Positions 16,631 to 24,907 of a stretch of 64,000 nt of DNA are shown piece after piece. Below the pieces are notes generated by a model. It was not told the DNA's origin and did no database searches. It worked only from the letters and a program-made list of their open reading frames with translations. This stretch comes from Oceanimonas sp052119705. GTDB taxonomy: Bacteria > Pseudomonadota > Gammaproteobacteria > Enterobacterales > Aeromonadaceae. The stretch is taken from the NCBI RefSeq assembly GCF_052119705.1, contig NZ_JBGQOP010000017.1, positions 4,998 to 68,997 on the forward strand, read 5' to 3'. Both the position numbers and the translations under genes were made by a program. The stretch's first letter is position 1. Each line of letters begins with the position of its first letter.

Positions 16631-18013
16631 TTGAAACAGCAGAAAATAGCGATATTAGGCGCAGGCCCAAGCGGTTTGGCGCAGTTAAGAGCGTTTGAGG
16701 CGGCACGCCTTGCAGGGGCACAAAACCTGCCAGAGATCGTCTGTTATGAAAAACAAAACGATATTGGCGGCATGTGGAATTACACTTGGCGCACGGGGTT
16801 AGATAAAAATGGCGAGCCAGTTCATGGCAGCATGTATCGGTATTTATGGTCGAACGGCCCCAAAGAATGCTTAGAGTTTGCTGATTACTCGTTTGACGAG
16901 CATTTTGGTCAAGCCATTCCTTCCTATCCGCCACGTGCCGTGCTTAAAGACTACATTATGGGTCGTATCGATAAAGCCGCCATCCTCAAATATATCCGTT
17001 TCGAGTGTCCAGTACGTTGGGTGACTTATGACGAAAGCAGCAACATGTTTACTGTTACCGTCATGAATCATAAAACTGGTGAGCAAGAAACCAATGAGTT
17101 TGATTACGTGGTAGTGGCCACCGGCCATTTTTCTACGCCGAATATGCCCTACTTCGAAGGCTTAGAGCAGTTTCCGGGCCGAGTGCTGCATGCCCACGAC
17201 TTTAGAGATGCACTGGAATACGAAAACCAGAACGTATTACTAGTGGGTGCCAGCTACTCGGCAGAAGACATTGGCTCTCAGTGCTTTAAGTATGGCGCTA
17301 AGTCGGTCACCATTAGCTATCGCTCAAATCCGATTGGGTTTGACTGGCCAAAAGGTATGACAGAGCGACCGCTGCTAACTCACCTTGAAGGCAACATAGG
17401 TCACTTTGCTGATGGCAGCAGCAAGCAATTTGATGCCATTGTTATGTGCACCGGCTATTTGTTCCACTTCCCGTTTTTGCCCGATGAGCTGCGCTTACAG
17501 ACGAATAACTGTTTGTATCCAGATAACTTATATAAAGGTATTTTCTTCCAGCAAAACCCCAAATTGATCTATCTGGGCATGCAGGATCAGTATTTCACCT
17601 TCAATATGTTTGATGCCCAAGCCTGGTACGCCCGTGATGCCATTATGGGTAAGATACCTGTGCCAGAGGCAGACAAACGCCAGCAAGATATGCAGTCATG
17701 GCTAGCGCGCCATGAGCAATTAAGTGGCTGCCATGACTCGATTGATTTTCAGGCCAGCTATATTCGTGACCTGCTCGGGCCCACCGACTATCCCGACTTT
17801 GCAGTGGAAGAGCAGGGTGAGTTATTTAAGCAGTGGCTGCAGGACAAGCAAGACGACATCATGGCCTTTAGAGAAAAATCCTATCCTTCTACCGTAACCG
17901 GCACCTTGGCAACTCAGCTGCCCGCCACTTGGTTAGATATTAAGGACGACTCACTAGAAAGCTTTATGTCGTTAGATTTTATTGAGAGTAATACGCTCGA
18001 TAAAATCGACTAA
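16631..18013 (+). CDS. tmm: Trimethylamine monooxygenase (bacterial FMO)
   Basis: Flavin-containing monooxygenase that oxidises trimethylamine to TMAO with NADPH and O2. 460 residues. The FAD motif is GAGPSG at 10-15, the NADPH motif GASYSAEDIG at 206-215, and CTGY at 273-276 corresponds to the family ATGY motif. Long blocks (NYTWRTGLDKNGEPVHGSMYRYLWSN split around 50-75; SNGPKECLEFADY; MFDAQAWYARD) are those of characterised Methylophaga/Roseobacter Tmm rather than Baeyer-Villiger enzymes. The start is TTG with AGGAG 6-7 bases upstream. It stands alone, with its own terminator. The likely TMA source is CntA/CntB, encoded about 10 kb away. Confidence 0.9.
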   Translation: MKQQKIAILGAGPSGLAQLRAFEAARLAGAQNLPEIVCYEKQNDIGGMWNYTWRTGLDKNGEPVHGSMYRYLWSNGPKECLEFADYSFDEHFGQAIPSYPPRAVLKDYIMGRIDKAAILKYIRFECPVRWVTYDESSNMFTVTVMNHKTGEQETNEFDYVVVATGHFSTPNMPYFEGLEQFPGRVLHAHDFRDALEYENQNVLLVGASYSAEDIGSQCFKYGAKSVTISYRSNPIGFDWPKGMTERPLLTHLEGNIGHFADGSSKQFDAIVMCTGYLFHFPFLPDELRLQTNNCLYPDNLYKGIFFQQNPKLIYLGMQDQYFTFNMFDAQAWYARDAIMGKIPVPEADKRQQDMQSWLARHEQLSGCHDSIDFQASYIRDLLGPTDYPDFAVEEQGELFKQWLQDKQDDIMAFREKSYPSTVTGTLATQLPATWLDIKDDSLESFMSLDFIESNTLDKID

Positions 18014-18040
18014 CGTCTGTCTAACGGATCCTTACTGACA

Positions 18041-18078
18041 AAGCCTGCCCGACACTAAGCGTGTGGGCAGGCTTTTTT
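18041..18078 (+). terminator. Terminator after tmm
   Basis: Nine-base stem AGCCTGCCC/GGGCAGGCT closed by a short loop (18042-18073) and followed by T6, about 30 bases after the tmm stop. Confidence 0.92.
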
Positions 18079-18183
18079 GATCGCTAATACAAAGCGATAC
18101 GCAGTACGCCTTGCGCGGTAGGTCAAAGAAAAACACTACATCTTCGAAGGATGAACATACGGCGTATAGCGTCAAGCTTACGG

Positions 18184-19134
18184 CTATCTTTCCAGTGCCG
18201 CTCTCCATTTTCGATACTGCGCTTGAGCCTGCTTGGCTGTGCAGATGCACAGCCTTACTGTTTGCCCCGGTTGGCATTGGGCCAGTCGCGCGCAGGCCAG
18301 TGGCGTGAGCGTGCCCAAACGCGGATAACCGCCAATCGTTTGACGGTCGTTAAGTAATATAATGGGTTGGCCATTAGGCGGTACTTGTACCGCACCCAGC
18401 GTTAGTCCTTCTGAGATTAAACTCTCTATATTGCAGTGCAACATTGGGCCTTGCAGGCGGATCCCCATGCGATCGGATCTAGGATCCAAGCGCCAAGGCT
18501 GAGTAAAGGCTTGGAGCAGGCTGAGATCATCAAAAAATCTAAACTGGGCGCCGGGGATCATCATGAGTGTGGCTTCTTCCTGATAATGAGGTAGCGCGTC
18601 AGTCGGTAGCTGGCGCTGAGGCATCACGTCGGCGGCATAACTACTAGAAAAAGCATTGCTAGAAAAGGCGAGCGTGTCCCCAGCCGCTAATTTACTGCCA
18701 TCGGCCTGATGGCCACCCAGCTGGTCACGCATTACACAAGCCACGCTGCCTAAAATCGGTTTAGCGATAAAGCCACCCGCCACGGCTAAATAGGCGCGCA
18801 CGCCGTGCTTGGCCATGCCCAGCTTAAGCTCGTCGCCTGCGGCAAGCGTAAAAGCGTGGTTGTTGGTCAGTGGCTGGCCATTTATGCGCGCTTGCATGTC
18901 GGCGCCACACAATGCCACTCGGCAAGCTTGCTCTGCTCTTAGTGTGAGTCCGCCTAAGGTAATTTCTAATGCTGGGCTACCCCAGCTGTTACCCAGTAAC
19001 CAATTGGCCCAGCCCCAGGCTTGCAGATCTGCTGGTCCACCTTGGCTAATGCCTAAGTGGCGCACGCCAAAGCGACCCGCATCTTGTAAGGTGGTTAACG
19101 GTCCGGGTTTGATAACGGTAAGAAAACCCTGCAT
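18184..19134 (-). CDS. pxpC: 5-oxoprolinase subunit C (KipA/AHS2 family)
   Basis: Subunit of the ATP-dependent 5-oxoprolinase PxpABC, which hydrolyses the cyclised-glutamate waste product 5-oxoproline to glutamate in the cytoplasm. 316 residues of AHS2/biotin-dependent-carboxylase-like fold. Seen: GPLTTLQDAGRFGVRHLGISQGGPAD at the N-terminus, the family hallmark, and GMAKHGVRAYLAVAGGF in the middle. Its ATG overlaps the pxpB stop region (both at 19134), so pxpA, pxpB and pxpC are translationally linked. Last gene of the set; no obvious terminator was found in 18081-18183. Confidence 0.92.
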   Translation of the reverse strand: MQGFLTVIKPGPLTTLQDAGRFGVRHLGISQGGPADLQAWGWANWLLGNSWGSPALEITLGGLTLRAEQACRVALCGADMQARINGQPLTNNHAFTLAAGDELKLGMAKHGVRAYLAVAGGFIAKPILGSVACVMRDQLGGHQADGSKLAAGDTLAFSSNAFSSSYAADVMPQRQLPTDALPHYQEEATLMMIPGAQFRFFDDLSLLQAFTQPWRLDPRSDRMGIRLQGPMLHCNIESLISEGLTLGAVQVPPNGQPIILLNDRQTIGGYPRLGTLTPLACARLAQCQPGQTVRLCICTAKQAQAQYRKWRAALER

Positions 19135-19874
19135 TAATACTTATCGCTCGACATGGGGGTGCAGTCTCCACCCAAACGCTGAAACTGAGCTTGGGTAATA
19201 GGCATAAAGCGCACGCGGTCGCCCACTTGTAGCAGGCTTAAGCTGGGGCGCTGCAAATCAAAGAACTGAGCCGGCGTGCGACCCAGCAGATTCCAACCAC
19301 CCGGAGATGGAGCAGGATAGGCGGCAGTTTGGCGACCGGCAATCGCCACACTGCCGGCGGGCACCTTTGCTCTGGGTTGTGTTAAGCGCGGTAATTCAAG
19401 CAAGGCGGGCAGGGTGCCCATAAAAGCGAAGCCGGGCGCAAAGCCTAGGGCAAACACCCGATACACGGGCGAGCTGTGCAATTCGATTAAGGCGGGAAGC
19501 GTGAGGCCCGTATGCTGACTTAAGCGCGCCAGCTCTGGGCCCACGCTCACGTCATACCAAACCGGTAGCTCGATAACAGGCTTATGGTCGCTTGTCGCCG
19601 AGGGTTGTAGCTCGGCCAACACTTGCTGTAACAGAATACGAGCTTGAGCGTGGTCTAGTTGCATGGGGTCGAACTGTACCAATACCGTAGTGTAAGAAGG
19701 CACTAGATCTATGAGTCGCTCGCCGAAAGCCTGCTCACAGGCGCTAACTAAGGCGGTAATCCAGCCCATATTAGCCTCGTCTATGGCATTGAACAGTCGC
19801 ACCAGCCAAGCATCCATGCCGGCGTTTTCTAGGCGAGGGAGCTGGCCCTCGCTCTTATTCACATTGCTGCTCAC
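19134..19874 (-). CDS. pxpB: 5-oxoprolinase subunit B (KipI/AHS1 family)
   Basis: Second subunit of PxpABC, 246 residues of the AHS1/KipI fold. Conserved stretches: YDVSVGPELARLSQHTGLTLPALIELH and FALGFAPGFAFMG, then PAGSVAIAGRQTAAYPAPSPGGWNLLGRTP, the domain signature. The start is a GTG whose GTGA overlaps the pxpA stop. The first 20 residues (SSNVNKSEGQLPRLENAGMD) are not conserved, so an internal start is possible. The Bacillus homologue KipI also inhibits a sporulation kinase, but the A-B-C gene set here points to 5-oxoprolinase. Confidence 0.92.
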   Translation of the reverse strand: MSSNVNKSEGQLPRLENAGMDAWLVRLFNAIDEANMGWITALVSACEQAFGERLIDLVPSYTTVLVQFDPMQLDHAQARILLQQVLAELQPSATSDHKPVIELPVWYDVSVGPELARLSQHTGLTLPALIELHSSPVYRVFALGFAPGFAFMGTLPALLELPRLTQPRAKVPAGSVAIAGRQTAAYPAPSPGGWNLLGRTPAQFFDLQRPSLSLLQVGDRVRFMPITQAQFQRLGGDCTPMSSDKY

Positions 19875-20662
19875 GTTAGGCTATCCAGCTTTAGGTTTTC
19901 CGACTTTAGGTTTTCCAATTTTAGGTTTTCCAACAAGTGGCGAATAGCGCTTACTGCGCCAATCGACTCAAGGTTATCGCCGTGCACGCACAAGGTGTCG
20001 GCGCTTAACACAAGCGCGCTGCCATCACAGGCCACGAGTGGCTCACCTAAGGCTATGCGGCGGGCTTGCTCGATGATTTGCTGGGGCGAGCTGAATACGG
20101 CACCGGGCAACTGGCGCGACACTAACAAACCTTGGCCGTCGTAGGCGCGATCGGCAAAGGCTTCAAACCATAGCTGCAGGCCAAAGGGTTGGGCCAGATC
20201 TAAGGCGGCTTGGTTATCTGTTTTGGCCATCAGCATTAATGGCAAGCTCGCATCATAACGGGCTACCGCTTGCATCACGGCCGCCAATTTTGTCGGCTCG
20301 CGCATCATGTCGTTATAAAGCGCGCCGTGGGGCTTAACGTAGTGCACCCGCGTACCTTCAGCGCGGCACAAGGCATCCAAAGCACCGAGCTGATAGAGCA
20401 CCATATTTTCTATTTCAGCGGGCGAGCAAGCCAAGGAGCGTCGACCAAAGCCGACGAGGTCGGGATACGCCGGATGAGCGCCAATTTTCACGCCATGCAA
20501 TTGCGCTAATTGCACCGTGCGGCGCATGGTATCGGGGTCTGAGGCATGAAAGCCGCAGGCGATATTAGCGAGGTCGATAAAGGGCATGAGTGCTTCGTCT
20601 TGGCCCAGTTGCCAAGCGCCAAAACTCTCGCCCACATCGGCATTGAGCAATAATTTCGCCAC
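19871..20662 (-). CDS. pxpA: 5-oxoprolinase subunit A (LamB/YcsF family) with repetitive C-terminal tail
   Basis: Subunit A of 5-oxoprolinase, 263 residues. The LamB/YcsF hallmarks NADVGESFG, ANIACGFHASDP, HGVKIGAHPAYPD, VKPHGALYN and CVHGDN are all present. The last 20 residues are an unusual array of five-residue units (LENLK, LENLK, SENLK, LDSLT) encoded by 15-bp direct repeats at 19889-19933. Family members usually end near the preceding IRHLLE. The unit length is a multiple of three, so gain or loss would keep frame. The stop overlaps the pxpB start, coupling translation. Confidence 0.93.
   Translation of the reverse strand: MAKLLLNADVGESFGAWQLGQDEALMPFIDLANIACGFHASDPDTMRRTVQLAQLHGVKIGAHPAYPDLVGFGRRSLACSPAEIENMVLYQLGALDALCRAEGTRVHYVKPHGALYNDMMREPTKLAAVMQAVARYDASLPLMLMAKTDNQAALDLAQPFGLQLWFEAFADRAYDGQGLLVSRQLPGAVFSSPQQIIEQARRIALGEPLVACDGSALVLSADTLCVHGDNLESIGAVSAIRHLLENLKLENLKSENLKLDSLT
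19889..19933 (-). repeat. 15-bp tandem repeat, three units, in the pxpA 3' end
   Basis: Plus-strand units CTTTAGGTTTTCCGA (19889-19903), CTTTAGGTTTTCCAA (19904-19918) and TTTTAGGTTTTCCAA (19919-19933), with a degenerate partial unit to the left (19875-19888). Coding for the ENLK repeats at the PxpA C-terminus. Confidence 0.95.
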
Positions 20663-21089
20663 CGCTAACTCCTTGTTAAAAACATAATTGCAGAGCCGTT
20701 AAACATAATTTGGCTATCTTACCTTGAGTCTCTTAGCTAAACAGCCATTAGTAAAATGGGCGTAATATATAGGCACCTAATGGGTATTATTAACGGCGTA
20801 CGCTTGGGGTTAAATAGTAAATAATCTTGCCAGTACGGTTTTTGTGCTTATGATAAGCGTTCATTTTAACCAAGAGGTCCGGGTAAACACCGGTGTACCC
20901 TATGGATTGCTCGCGAAGTTGCTTGCATCACGCTGTTACTTATTTACTTTCCTACCACCTTCCGCTTCTGCTGCCTTGGGCTCGCGCCGCTTGTTTTGGA
21001 TTTATCTATCGTTCTGATATCGCTCACGGTATCGGCACCACTGACGCTATTCGTTCGTTGCACAATCAACAGTTGTTAAGAGGTTAATC
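20663..21089. other. Divergent region between pxpA and yoaE
   Basis: 427 bases. A bulged inverted repeat GGGTAAACACCGGTGTACCC occupies 20881-20900 and could be an operator or RNA hairpin. A 64-codon open frame (20893-21087, GTG start) ends just before yoaE; its composition and lack of a ribosome binding site do not support a gene. AGAGG at 21080-21084 serves yoaE. I do not see the yybP-ykoY manganese riboswitch core found upstream of some TerC genes. Confidence 0.5.
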
Positions 21090-22628
21090 ATGGAATTGCT
21101 AATGGATCCGTCATTATGGGTGGGTTTACTGACACTAATAGCGTTAGAAATTGTATTGGGTATCGATAACTTAGTCTTTATTGCCATCTTGGTGAAAAAA
21201 CTGCCGCCTCATCAGCGCGAGAAGGCGCGTATTATCGGCCTGTCTTTGGCGCTGTTAATGCGCTTAGGTTTACTCAGCGTGGTGTCTTGGCTTGTCACCT
21301 TAACGACACCCTTGGTCACATGGGGCGAGCTGAGCTTCTCGGGCCGAGACCTGATATTGCTGGGCGGTGGCGTCTTTTTGCTGTTTAAAGCGACCACGGA
21401 ATTGCATGAACGGCTAGAAGGCCCCACTGAAGAAAGTAGCACCACTGGCGTTTATGCGGGCTTTGGCGTCGTTATCGCGCAGATCTTAGTATTGGATGCA
21501 GTATTCTCGCTCGACTCCATTATTACGGCAGTCGGTATGGTCGACAACCTAGCTGTGATGATGACGGCGGTGATCATCGCCATGCTGGTGATGTTAGCGG
21601 CATCTAAATCGCTGACGGATTTTGTGAATGCCCACCCAACAGTGGTGGTGCTCTGCTTAAGTTTCTTGTTGATGATAGGCTTTAGCTTGGTGGCAGAAGC
21701 CTTTGGTTATCATATTCCGAAGGGCTACTTATATGCGGCTATCGGTTTCTCGATTTTAATCGAATTTTTAAATCAATTGGCCAATCGCAATGTTACCAAA
21801 GAAGAGGCACGCCTGCCGTTGCGTGAACGCACAACCATGGCGATTTTTAATCTGATGGGGGGCAAGTTAGCGGCGGACACTGAACACGAAACCGACCATA
21901 GAGCTAACCAAGAGCCGGGCTTTGCCGAGGAAGAGCGCAATATGATAAGCGGCGTGTTATCGCTGGCTGAGCGCTCCACGCGGACCATAATGACGCCGCG
22001 TTCTGAAATCGCTTGGTTAGATATTGGCGATAGCCGCGAACAAGTATTAGCGGAGCTGATGGCATCTTCTCATAGCCAGTTTCCGGTGTGCGATGGTGAG
22101 TTGGACAACCTGCTGGGCGTGGTGCGTGCTAAAGACTTAATGGCGGGCCTGAAAGAAGGTAAAACCTTAGCTGAGCTGGCCGAGGGTAACGATTCCATCA
22201 TAGTGCCCGACAGCATCAGCGTGATCCGTTTGTTGAATATACTGCGCGACGCCAGAGGCAATCTGGTGCTAGTGAACGATGAGTTTGGCACCATACAAGG
22301 CTTAGTTACGCCACACGACGTACTGGAAGCCATAGTGGGCGAGTTTCTCGATGAGGACGAAGCCCCGGAAGTGGTGGTCGAAGAAAATGGCTGGCTGGTG
22401 AAAGGCGGTACTGACTTGCACTATTTAGAGCAAGTATTATCGCGCCGTGGGCTGGTGGACCCCGACGACGAATACGCCACGCTTGCCGGTATGATCTTGG
22501 CTTGGAGCGGTGTGTTACCGGTTGAAGGTGCAACCTTTGAGCATGAAGACTTGCGCTTTGAAGTGGTGGAGCTCGATGAATTTCGCATCGCTCAAGTGCG
22601 CATTTCGCCGCTGAGTATTATAAATTAA
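21090..22628 (+). CDS. yoaE: TerC-CBS-CorC/HlyC membrane protein YoaE
   Basis: Inner-membrane protein of 512 residues. An N-terminal TerC-type domain (about 1-230, roughly seven helices, with LEIVLGIDNLVFIAIL and LDAVFSLDSIITAVGM bearing conserved acidic residues) is followed by a CBS pair (about 300-420, beginning at IMTPRSEIAWLD) and a C-terminal CorC/HlyC transporter-associated domain. The N-terminus nearly matches E. coli YoaE (MExLMDPSxW). A role in metal-ion efflux or delivery to exported proteins is suggested for TerC proteins, not shown here. Monocistronic, with a long leader and a palindrome-rich downstream region. Confidence 0.93.
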   Translation: MELLMDPSLWVGLLTLIALEIVLGIDNLVFIAILVKKLPPHQREKARIIGLSLALLMRLGLLSVVSWLVTLTTPLVTWGELSFSGRDLILLGGGVFLLFKATTELHERLEGPTEESSTTGVYAGFGVVIAQILVLDAVFSLDSIITAVGMVDNLAVMMTAVIIAMLVMLAASKSLTDFVNAHPTVVVLCLSFLLMIGFSLVAEAFGYHIPKGYLYAAIGFSILIEFLNQLANRNVTKEEARLPLRERTTMAIFNLMGGKLAADTEHETDHRANQEPGFAEEERNMISGVLSLAERSTRTIMTPRSEIAWLDIGDSREQVLAELMASSHSQFPVCDGELDNLLGVVRAKDLMAGLKEGKTLAELAEGNDSIIVPDSISVIRLLNILRDARGNLVLVNDEFGTIQGLVTPHDVLEAIVGEFLDEDEAPEVVVEENGWLVKGGTDLHYLEQVLSRRGLVDPDDEYATLAGMILAWSGVLPVEGATFEHEDLRFEVVELDEFRIAQVRISPLSIIN

Positions 22629-22649
22629 ACGCTAAGATCAGTCTTAATC

Positions 22650-22886
22650 GCCAGTAGGATTAACTCCGCCAACGCGCTAAGGGTTAATGACACTCATCAT
22701 TTCAGCCTACTGCGAACATTCACTGGATGCTCGGTTAGGCTGAAATGATTCGTCACGGCGAGGCAAGCTCGCCCCAGCGACACTCGTCAAATGCCGTTGA
22801 GCGCCATGGACGGCGCGAGTGTCAACATTGCAGGAGCCTTTGTTGACCATGGCATTTGACGGTTGGCTCCGATAATTCCTACTGGC
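22650..22886. repeat. Palindrome-rich block with terminal inverted repeats
   Basis: About 237 bases between yoaE and its terminator. The ends are inverted repeats: left GCCAGTAGGATTAACTCCGC, right on the other strand GCCAGTAGGAATTATCGGAG. Inside are a perfect 14-bp stem (22696-22709 with 22736-22749), a 6-bp stem (22757-22773), a perfect 8-bp stem (22779-22786 with 22816-22823) and a perfect 11-bp stem (22785-22795 with 22851-22861), the last two mutually exclusive. No ORF. No convincing target duplication at the ends. Could be a REP/MITE-type repeat or a structured RNA. Confidence 0.6.
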
Positions 22887-22918
22887 TCTCTTAGCAACAC
22901 TGAGTTATAAATAAATCA

Positions 22919-22948
22919 AACGGTGCCCAATTGGGCGCCGTTTTTTAT
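22919..22948 (+). terminator. Terminator downstream of yoaE
   Basis: Eight-base stem CGGTGCCC/GGGCGCCG with an AATT loop and one wobble pair, followed by T6. It lies about 290 bases after the yoaE stop, beyond the palindromic block. Confidence 0.85.
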
Positions 22949-23019
22949 CCGTGGCTTTCACCTCACGCCTTACGCGATGGGCTTGGTCTAACTTCCAGCT
23001 TCAGGCTTATCGCTTCCAG

Positions 23020-23571
23020 CTATAAAACCGCTTTAATCGCCGCCTGCAGCTTAGGATCGTCAGGCTTGGTGAGGCTAGAGAATACCGCCGTTACTTGGCC
23101 TTCTTTATTTAAGACGAATTTATAGAAATTCCAGCGCGGCGCCTTACCGCTTTGGCGAGTAATTTCTTTAAAAATGGGGTGGGCGTCTGTGCCGCGCACC
23201 ACAATGGGCTGCGACATATCGAAGGTGACGCCAAAGTTGACGAAGCACACTTCGGCCGCTTCGGCTTCATCCTTAGCTTCTTGTTTAAAGTCATTGGAGG
23301 GAAAGCCCACCACTTTTAAGCCTTGGTCTTTATAGGTTTGGTGCAGCGCTTCTAAGCCTTCAAACTGGCCGGTAAAGCCACAAAAGCTGGCGGTATTAAT
23401 CACCAGCATCGGATGGCCAGCAAATTGATGCATGTCGAGCATCTCACTGGAGTGCAGGCGTGGCAGTTGTTGTTCATACAAGGCCGCAGTATCGGGCTCG
23501 GCCGCCGCTGTTGCTGCAAATAGGGGCTGACACAGTAATAGACTGCAGAGTGCGCTGGATAAACGTTTCAT
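23020..23571 (-). CDS. Exported glutathione-peroxidase family protein
   Basis: 183 residues with a signal peptide (MKRLSSALCSLLLCQPLFA) and the thioredoxin-like glutathione peroxidase fold. The peroxidatic cysteine sits in NTASFCGFTGQ (C64). The second cysteine is in CFVNFGVTF, and WNFYKFV supplies the conserved Trp-Asn. The usual GFPCNQFGGQE block is changed to GFPSNDFKQEA, so the normal glutamine of the catalytic tetrad is not in its expected place. It probably reduces peroxides in the periplasm, most likely with thioredoxin-like rather than glutathione reductant; that is inference. Single gene with no operon partner. Confidence 0.88.
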   Translation of the reverse strand: MKRLSSALCSLLLCQPLFAATAAAEPDTAALYEQQLPRLHSSEMLDMHQFAGHPMLVINTASFCGFTGQFEGLEALHQTYKDQGLKVVGFPSNDFKQEAKDEAEAAEVCFVNFGVTFDMSQPIVVRGTDAHPIFKEITRQSGKAPRWNFYKFVLNKEGQVTAVFSSLTKPDDPKLQAAIKAVL

Positions 23572-23737
23572 GAGTGTTCCCTTACATAATGAGCCGTTGA
23601 ATAAATAATAGACCCGAGCAAGCGCGAAAAGCTTACTCGGGTCTAAGGCTGTATTCAGCTTAATTCATGATGTTACCGCTGAGCCTGCTATTTGCGGATC
23701 TGCAGCTAGTCGCGCCGATTGACTGAGGAAAATCAGC

Positions 23738-24805
23738 TTACTGAGCCAAGACTAACTCGGTAATGGCTTGGCCTAGTTGCTGTGTGCTGGCCGAACCACC
23801 CATATCACGGGTGAGTGCATGGCCTTCGCGAATGGCGGTTTCGATAGCACTCATCATAGAGTCGTGCATTTCTTGATGGCCTAAATGTTGCATCATCATG
23901 GCCGCGGCCCAGATGGTACCGATAGGGTTGGCGATATTTTGGCCGGCAATATCCGGTGCCGAGCCGTGCACCGGTTCGAACATGGACGGCAGATTTTTCT
24001 CCGGATTGATGTTGGCCGACGGCGCTATCGCTATGGTGCCAGTGCAGGCCGGACCTAAGTCCGACAAAATATCGCCGAATAGATTAGATCCCACAATCAC
24101 ATCGTAAAACTCGGGCATTCTCACCAAGTTGGCGGTGAAAATATCGATATGGAATTGGTCCACCTTTACGTCAGAATAATGCTCGGCCATGGCGGCCACG
24201 CGGCTGTCCCAGTAAGGCATGGAGTGAAACAAGCCATTCGATTTAGTGGCTGAGCTTAGGTGTTTCTTGTCACGAGACTGAGCCAATTCAAAGGCGTATT
24301 TCAGGATGCGATCCGTGCCCTTGCGAGTAAAGATGCTCTGCTGAGACACCACTTCGTCTTCCGTGCCTTCGTATTGAATGCCGCCGATGGCCGAGTATTC
24401 GCCTTCGACGTTTTCGCGCACTACGTAAAAGTCGATATCGCCGGGCTTCTTGTTGGCCAGTGGCGACTGTAGCCCTTCAAATAAACGTACTGGGCGCAAG
24501 TTAACGTATTGATTAAAGGCGCGGCGAATCGGCAGCAGCAGGCCCCACAGGGAAATATGATCTGGCACACCCGGAAAGCCCACGGCGCCGAGAAAAATCG
24601 CATCGAACGCCTTGAGTTGTTCAAGGCCGTCTTCGGGCATCATGCGACCCGTCTTATGATAGGTTTCGCAAGACCAATCAAAATGAGTGAAATTCAGCTG
24701 CACGCCGTGCTTTTTCGCCGCGGCTTGCAGCACTTTTAGACCTTCGGGAATGACTTCCTTGCCGATACCGTCACCGGGAATAACCGCGATATTGAAATGT
24801 GACAT
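23738..24805 (-). CDS. dmlA: D-malate dehydrogenase (decarboxylating) / tartrate dehydrogenase family
   Basis: NAD-dependent oxidative decarboxylase that converts D-malate to pyruvate and CO2; family members also accept tartrate or isopropylmalate. 355 residues of the isocitrate/isopropylmalate dehydrogenase fold: VIPGDGIGKEVIPEG at the N-terminus, GVPDHISLWGLLLPIRRAFNQYVNLRP (substrate arginines), the metal-binding region IVGSNLFGDILSDLGP, and GSAPDIAGQNIANPIGTIWA (NAD loop). It matches E. coli DmlA (YeaU) in layout. The gene diverges from dmlR over 102 bases. With cntA/cntB and an aldehyde dehydrogenase nearby, it fits as the last step of carnitine backbone use. Confidence 0.9.
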   Translation of the reverse strand: MSHFNIAVIPGDGIGKEVIPEGLKVLQAAAKKHGVQLNFTHFDWSCETYHKTGRMMPEDGLEQLKAFDAIFLGAVGFPGVPDHISLWGLLLPIRRAFNQYVNLRPVRLFEGLQSPLANKKPGDIDFYVVRENVEGEYSAIGGIQYEGTEDEVVSQQSIFTRKGTDRILKYAFELAQSRDKKHLSSATKSNGLFHSMPYWDSRVAAMAEHYSDVKVDQFHIDIFTANLVRMPEFYDVIVGSNLFGDILSDLGPACTGTIAIAPSANINPEKNLPSMFEPVHGSAPDIAGQNIANPIGTIWAAAMMMQHLGHQEMHDSMMSAIETAIREGHALTRDMGGSASTQQLGQAITELVLAQ

Positions 24806-24907
24806 ATTTGTAACCTCAGGTTGCTGAAAGTGAGAACTTAGGCACTCAGTTTAAGGCAGCCTCTGATAAGATGTAGTCACAAAGTGTAATCTCTGAGTTT
24901 ACAGATC

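Noticed and set aside
18184..20662. pxpABC as part of carnitine or TMA metabolism
   Set aside because: The three proteins clearly match 5-oxoprolinase; position between tmm and yoaE seems incidental and orientation is opposite.
20893..21087. 64-codon frame ending just before yoaE as a leader peptide
   Set aside because: GTG start without ribosome binding site; no regulatory residue run; kept only as a note in the leader region.
20663..21089. yybP-ykoY manganese riboswitch upstream of the TerC-type gene
   Set aside because: The conserved core of that motif could not be found.
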